From assembly GCF_910596095.1 (NCBI RefSeq), contig NC_056550.1, positions 11,158,501 to 11,222,500 on the forward strand: a DNA stretch of 64,000 nucleotides, in the 5' to 3' direction. Positions 58,990-64,000 of this stretch are shown piece by piece. The notes below the pieces were generated by a model. The model was not told the origin of the DNA. It worked only from the letters and a program-made list of their open reading frames with translations, and searched no databases. Source of the DNA: Thunnus maccoyii (taxonomy: Eukaryota > Chordata > Actinopteri > Scombriformes > Scombridae). Positions within the stretch are counted from its first letter, which is position 1. Each line of letters starts with the position of its first letter. The translations under genes were made by a program, and so were the position numbers.

Positions 58990-59404
58990 TAGGCCCTAAA
59001 ATAGCCCTACAGAGGGTATATAGGTGTCCTCTCCCACTTGCCCCATCAGACAACAGTTCTGTCCAACGGCAAACATACTATGTAACCAACTTTTTCGAAG
59101 TTAGATGGTAGAAATTCACTGCAAGCAAGAAAAAGAGCACCATACAAGCTAAAAGAAGGGGACTGGGACATAGTGAAGTGAAGAAAAGGATTTGAAAAGC
59201 CCTTGTTTTATGCAAAGTGAGTGACAGCAGGAGATACTTCAGCTGGAAACTAAAAGGATAAGAGGCAAGCGAGGAGAGGACAAAAAGGACACAAAGCAAA
59301 GGATACTGCTATTTTTTGTTGGATTGGTTTGTCCTGTTGGATTTCTCATTCCCCTCCTCCTGGGCTGACAGCAAAGGGGGGAGGCAGCCATAACCACTGC
59401 AAGG
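58990..59404 (+). promoter_or_regulatory. ppp1r27: ppp1r27 promoter (TATA, CArG/MEF2-like box) and 5' UTR
   Basis: A TATA box (TATATAG) lies at 59017-59023. Just upstream, CCTAAAATAG (58995-59004) is one mismatch from a CArG box and also close to a MEF2 site. E-box-like CAGCTG and CATCTG occur further upstream (about 58770-58800). A transcription start near 59045-59050 would give a 5' UTR of about 360 nt. SRF/MEF2-type sites fit a muscle gene (inference). Confidence 0.55.
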
Positions 59405-60906
59405 ATGAAGTACAACTACCACGTACCAGTGTCAACATACACACGCAGCTCCCAGTACACACCAACATACCACACACCAACCTATTACACTCCCTCACAT
59501 TACACACCAACTCACTACACACCCTCGTATACCTCCACTACAAAGTACACCCCGACACATTATAGCACGACACATTACACCCCATCACATTACACATCCA
59601 CTTACAAGTCTGCATCAACATATGTCCCTTCATATAGCAAAGCGTCACGGTACAGCTCAACACGTCGCACACAAGTGCAGGAAAATCCTGCACCTGTGAT
59701 ACCTGTCACACCTGCAAAGAGAACTGTGCACTTCCCCAATGACATCGTCTTCCAGGATATTGTTAGACGTGGAGATATGGAGCAAATTGGGCGGTTCATG
59801 AGAGCAAGGAAGGTTCGTGTGGATACACTCTTCCACTCAGGTGAGTGGAGTCTCCACAGCTGCTACTTTTTCCTTAACTTTAAAACGAGATTTGAAATTA
59901 GAAAATATTCCAACAAACAAATATCAATTAGATGTCAATCACAGACCTGATTTGACTGCATGGCTGTGTACAGCAGTGCTCCAGAGGACTTATGCAGTCT
60001 TGTATGTGCAGGTATGGCAGCACTACATGAAGCTGTGCTAACAGGAAACCTGGAGGTGGTGAAGCTGCTCGTGAAATATGGCGCTGATGTCCATCAGAGA
60101 GATGAGGATGGCTGGACGCCACTTCACATGGCCTGCAGTGACGGCTATCCGGAAATTGCAAGGTAATAAGGTGACTTTTTAACCTTTTAGTCACTGGTGG
60201 TCATACAAATTAAATCATACAAATCTCTGTGGAATTGCTGCTGATTTCTAGAAAGTGAAGTTAAACTCTTTCCTACAAACCACATGTATTTAATGCCAAA
60301 TATAGAACAGTTAGTGGCATTTCAAACCACACTAATGTGATACTCAAAATAAGCATTTCTCATGTGACATATGGATGCTTGAAATACCCCTTAAGGAGCA
60401 GGAAGAGGTCAGCTAACTGCAATGACTTCACTATACACTTATCTGGATATGACCCTTTGAACACTGACAATTTAAAAAAAAAGACACATACACATGAAAC
60501 TGAGACAAAATTCAATTATCTGAGTACACAAAACATAGTATTTAACATAAAGAATCCCAGAGATTAAAAGGAGGATAAGAAAAACAAACTGAGTGAATTT
60601 ACATTGTTAAGGAGAAAGGATAGTCATAAGCTGAAAAACAATACAAACTACTTTTGAATTTTAATTTTCCTTAATTCTGAGGTGAAACAATGAAGAAGAT
60701 CAGTTGCACTATTGATTAACTATGCCATGTTTTTCTATGTTGTCTTACATTTGTCTGACAACACTCTTTTTAATTCTCCTCTCAGTTATCTGCTGTCAAT
60801 TGGAGCCAGTACCGAGGTAGAGAATGAAAGTGGAGAGAAGCCTGCAGACCTCATCGACCCAGACTGCAAAGAGCTGGCCAAAATGTTTGAGACAGGCTGT
60901 GTGTGA
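59405..60906 (+). CDS. ppp1r27: Protein phosphatase 1 regulatory subunit 27 (ankyrin-repeat, dysferlin-interacting protein 1)
   Basis: A small ankyrin-repeat protein that binds the PP1 catalytic subunit; the mammalian protein is muscle-associated and was described as a dysferlin interactor (family knowledge). Three exons: 59405-59840, 60012-60162, 60786-60906, with phases 1 and 2; 235 aa. Residues about 17-65 are a Tyr/Thr/Pro/Ser/His-rich array of YTPxH-type units. Residues 105-110 (KRTVHF) fit an RVxF PP1-docking motif. From there to the end (FPND..., GD.EQ.GRF.R.RKV, AALHEAV.GNLEVVKLLVKYGAD, GWTPLHMACSDGYPEIA, DLIDPD.KEL) it tracks the human protein closely and makes about two ankyrin repeats. 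The human protein is about 154 aa, so the fish N terminus is about 80 aa longer. ATG 59405 is the first in-frame Met of an uninterrupted exon. Teleosts can carry a and b copies; which one this is cannot be told. Confidence 0.93.
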
Positions 60907-61790
60907 TATTGGGTCCCAAATGGACCCAGGAAAGAACAACCACAAAGAAAACATGAAGAAGCTGAACAGCCGCAATATTCAACATCATACAATGCCAAAA
61001 AAACAGGGCATAACAGGGCGGAACAACATGGCCGCTGCATCTTGCTGATCCTGTTGTGCAAGATGGCGGTTCTGTTTGTTGCACAAATTGCTGTGAGATT
61101 TATATTTTTATAATTATGGCAACAAAACTATACTCCAGTAAGCTGTATTTCTCTTTATGGTGGTTATTTTATTTAATTTTTTTTTTGACTTTTATGTGTA
61201 TTTGTGTATTTGTTAAAATGTTGGTGTCCACGCTGTAAATGTTAATCTGCAAATAGCTCTCTGTCTTCACTCACAGCTCATGTAACACAATATCAACAGT
61301 GTGTTAGTGAACTGAAATTTCATCTTTACAAGTTATCCATGGTCCATGGTCTGAATACTTAATCCCTGCTTAAGAAAATTGGCTGAATCTTTATCCTCAT
61401 GAGCATTTAAGTTTAAACATTTAATCACTTTGTTTAATCATTTGCACTCTGCAGACTGTTTGCTTCCAAATTAGAGATGAGTTGTTTGTGTCTTACAGGA
61501 GAGTTATAAATCCTTACTGCTGGGCAGAAGGAGGATTTTCCAAATTAATAATTGATACTTCATTGATAGATCAGAAATTTAAAAAAAAAACTAATTTCAA
61601 TTTCATGCTGTACAAGCATCTCTACTGCTGCAGTATTTTTCCCCAAATGTGTTGTTGTTGTTGTTTTCTGTAGTAGAAACTGTGCTGAAGAAAATATGTA
61701 CGTCAGCAATTGAAGTCTTATAATTTTCTCTTCAATAATTATTTTTGTACGTTTTCGTAAATAAAGATATCTTTTATAAATATGACAGAG
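60907..61790 (+). terminator. ppp1r27: ppp1r27 3' UTR with polyadenylation signal
   Basis: AATAAA at 61760-61765 is the first canonical signal after the stop codon (TGA 60904-60906), followed by T-rich and GTG-rich DNA. The implied 3' UTR is about 870 nt and AT-rich in its second half, with an in-transcript GTTGTT run near 61655. Confidence 0.55.
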
Positions 61791-62494
61791 TTCTGTGTGG
61801 TCACTTAAATGCACTACAAGGAACAAACGGGAACACAGCTACATTTTAACAAATATCACAGCAAGCTACAGCTTTTCAGCCATCATCTTTGTGTAAACCT
61901 TTCTTTCTATGCTGTAAGAATACCTGGGATACATGGAGTACCCTCAAATATAGTCTGTCTTTCCTACTATTGCTTTTAAATTGTAATAGTACATTGAAAC
62001 AAAGATTATTATATTTTAACAAAAAATATAATAAAATAAAAATATATATGGCATCCTGACATTAATGTAAAAATGAAAAAATAGTAGCAGAAATGAAAAA
62101 AACATAATGCTGTATTTTGTATGTGAACATATTTTTTCTAAAGGAAATAATAACAGTAGGTGGAGAAAAGGCTATGTAAGTCATACATATTTTGTTATTT
62201 TAACTGTTTCGAAGAAAAAGCTCATACCAGAGTTTGGGACTGCCTCGTCCTCTGTGCCAAGTCTTCAATTAAAGTCCCCCCTCATTCAAAAATGAATGCT
62301 GTGTTAGCTTCACTGTGCAGAATGATGCATGTGCAGAGTTTGACACTAGAAAGATGTTTTCACATTCATCTGCTGAAGGGGGAAAACCTCTCCCTGCTCA
62401 CCTTAAATCTGAATTTAAGGCGTGTACATACAAGGCAAGTATGATTTTGTGAAATCACAAATCATTTGGGAGTCAATCATAGTTCAGTATGCAA

Positions 62495-62610
62495 CTTATA
62501 TTGATCCTTTTAACTTATGTAAACTGTCTTTGAATACCCTGAAAAGCACTCTATGAATAAAATGTGTTATTCTTCTTCTTCTTCTTATTATTATTATTAT
62601 TATTATTATA
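62495..62610 (+). mobile_element. Retroposon 3' tail ending in (TTC)n(TTA)n
   Basis: TGAATACCCTGAAAAGCACT, then CTATGAATAAAATGTGTTAT, passes straight into TTC and TTA repeats (62571-62609). This is the usual end of a teleost LINE/SINE. Confidence 0.6.
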
Positions 62611-62970
62611 TAAGTGTGATATGGAAACTTGAAACCTCCAGCACACACACGCACACTGCGAATGGACTTTATAGTGAAGGAAGGAGGAGACATCCTCTGT
62701 TTGTGTGTCCAGTTAAACTTTTTTTTTTAATTATTATAAAATTAACTAATTTATTTAAAAAATGTCACTGATTCTCGACTTGTCAATGAGGGATGAGCAG
62801 ATGTAATCTTAATTATGTTTAAAAAGGTAATCAAACTATAATAAATTATTATAACAAAATTATTACTTTTATGATCATTATTATTTGTAAATGTCTTAAA
62901 ACATGCCTGAAGGGAATCTTTAAGCTACTTTAGTTGACTTTGTTTGCACTGTTGTGTAAGTTTGTCTATG

Positions 62971-63022
<52 letters not shown>
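62971..63022. repeat. (TTA)n microsatellite
   Basis: About 17 uninterrupted TTA units, ending about 70 bp before the promoter-like cluster of the downstream gene. Confidence 0.95.
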
Positions 63023-63049
63023 GTTACGTATTATGATTTTGAGAGCCCT

Positions 63050-63190
63050 TTCACTTCCGTGTCTTTTATAGGTTCCTTGATCTTTTCCCGGAAATGATTG
63101 GTTGGCATTGGCAACGTTTTAGCCTGGTCTAGCGGCGTACACAGTCCTGAATAAAGAAATCGAAAGGCAAGATTAAAGAACAAAGGTTTG
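63050..63190 (+). promoter_or_regulatory. Candidate promoter and non-coding first exon of an unidentified downstream gene
   Basis: A TATA-less cluster holds CCCGGAAAT (ETS core, about 63088-63096), ATTGG (inverted CCAAT, 63097-63101) and GTTGGCATTGGCAAC (63101-63115). The last is a near-palindrome with one clear mismatch to the RFX X-box (GTNRCC-N0-3-RGYAAC). A possible donor, AAAG|GTTTGT, follows at about 63186. This resembles the start of a broadly expressed or ciliary gene; no transcript evidence is available here. Confidence 0.4.
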
Positions 63191-63249
63191 TAGAATAGAT
63201 TAAAGCTGTGTTCTTTACGGGTCATCTTTTAAAAAATGTACAACTGTGC

Positions 63250-63869
63250 TAAGCGTGTTTCTAATATATATTTGGCACCAGTAACGCTGGTAACATATTA
63301 GCTGTTTTAAGCTAACGTTACGACAAGACAATGTAAATCACCAGCTAGCGAGAAGGCTAAAGTTAGCTGAAATGATTGTGTCAGCAAATCTATAGTTAGC
63401 GTTAGCTGTCCCTCAGGACATAGCTATAGTCGAATCACAAAATTGAGAAACCACTTTAGAGACAAACATACTGTTGTCTTGTCGAGGAGGATTTCTCCAG
63501 TGGTGAATGTACCGAGGTTTGTCTCCGTAACTTAGCCTGCTGCTAACACTACTGAAGCAATGTCAGTCAAAACGTAAACAAAAGTCCCCCAGATCAGCTA
63601 ACGTTAAGATTTGTTCATTTTTTCAGACGCACGGCGTATCATTGCTATAGAGGAAGTAGCTGACACTAGCAACTATGAGTGAACACCACTCGTATTGTTA
63701 CTAACGTTAGTTAACTTATTGTAACTCTTTAAGATGATGCAGTTTATTGTAAGTTAAGTGACTAGCAAGTAATGGACTAATCAGCAGTGTCACTAGGTTA
63801 CGTAAGTGTAAATGTTTACTTCCTAGATCATGTTGGCATACTAAAGTTGTCATTGTTGTCCATTGTTAG
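63250..63869 (+). other. Probable first intron of the unidentified downstream gene
   Basis: No coding signal. GCTAACGTTA-like motifs recur (near 63313, 63392, 63597, 63701), a feature often seen near teleost gene starts. Confidence 0.3.
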
Positions 63870-64000
63870 AATTCAGCCGAGGACTTCTGAGCCTTTGTAT
63901 TCTTCAAATCCACTCACCATAGAGGAGCAAGGAGCGAGTACAGACTGCAAACAGAATGACCAGGTCTGACAAGAGTTATGGCACTTCAGTGTTAAATGCA
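63870..64000 (+). CDS. 5' end of an unidentified gene (second exon, start codon at 63956), cut by the window edge
   Basis: After a plausible acceptor (cattgttag|AATTC, about 63869) the sequence stays exon-like. The first ATG at 63956 has A at -3 (cagaATGa) and an upstream in-frame stop at 63920-63922. It opens 15 codons, MTRSDKSYGTSVLNA, to the last base of the window. I do not recognise this N terminus. No domain is visible, and the acceptor, the ATG choice and even the coding status are tentative. Confidence 0.35.

Noticed and set aside
59329..59565. Overlapping plus frame (HTNSLHT repeats) at the start of ppp1r27
   Set aside because: Shadow of the YTP repeat in another phase; the ppp1r27 frame is supported by homology and splicing.
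1..64000. CRISPR arrays, operons, phage or plasmid modules
   Set aside because: The window is vertebrate nuclear DNA; spaced direct repeats of that kind are absent.

Overview
This window is vertebrate nuclear DNA, almost certainly from a teleost fish and probably a percomorph. The reasons are: split genes with GT-AG (and one GC-AG) introns, AT-rich intergenic DNA, abundant CA/TG and TTA microsatellites, and several interspersed repeat families that I recognise as typical of teleosts. These include palindromic TTAA-flanked MITEs, a hAT-type MITE that starts TAGGGCTGCAACTAA, a tRNA-derived SINE, an L2/Rex1-type LINE and a (TG)n-flanked repeat containing TTAGGG units. There are no rRNA genes, bacterial-style operons or CRISPR arrays.

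Layout. (1) 1-33.0 kb is a gene-poor intergenic region in which I find no convincing exon. It holds repeats, including a ~3 kb piggyBac-like transposon (11194-14169) with intact TTAA target sites and a 5'-truncated LINE inserted in it. (2) 33.1-43.4 kb, plus strand, is a complete 15-exon gene that reads as pecam1 (CD31). It encodes a signal peptide, six Ig-like domains (one exon each), a transmembrane helix and a tail with an ITIM-like and an ITSM-like tyrosine motif 23 residues apart, plus a third ITIM near the C terminus. (3) 43.6-59.0 kb is intergenic and again repeat-rich: SINE, hAT MITE, inverted and direct repeat copies, and an exceptional 16-bp perfect hairpin. (4) 59.0-61.8 kb, plus strand, is a complete three-exon ppp1r27 gene (protein phosphatase 1 regulatory subunit 27, also called dysferlin-interacting protein 1). 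It has an unusual Tyr/Thr/Pro-rich N-terminal extension and a TATA promoter with a CArG/MEF2-like box. (5) 63.05-64.0 kb looks like the promoter and 5' end of a third plus-strand gene. The signals are ETS, CCAAT and X-box-like motifs, a possible non-coding first exon, and an ATG at 63956 with 15 codons before the window ends. I could not identify this gene.

The genes do not form a pathway. pecam1 is an endothelial/haematopoietic adhesion and inhibitory receptor that acts through SHP-2, and ppp1r27 is a muscle-associated PP1-binding ankyrin protein. No undescribed multi-gene system is evident. The most notable items are gene-structure details (GC-AG intron, NAGNAG acceptor, extra ITIM, the YTP-repeat N terminus) and the nested or palindromic mobile elements. 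All exon boundaries were read by eye from splice consensus and frame continuity. Family assignments rest on recalled features, not on a search.
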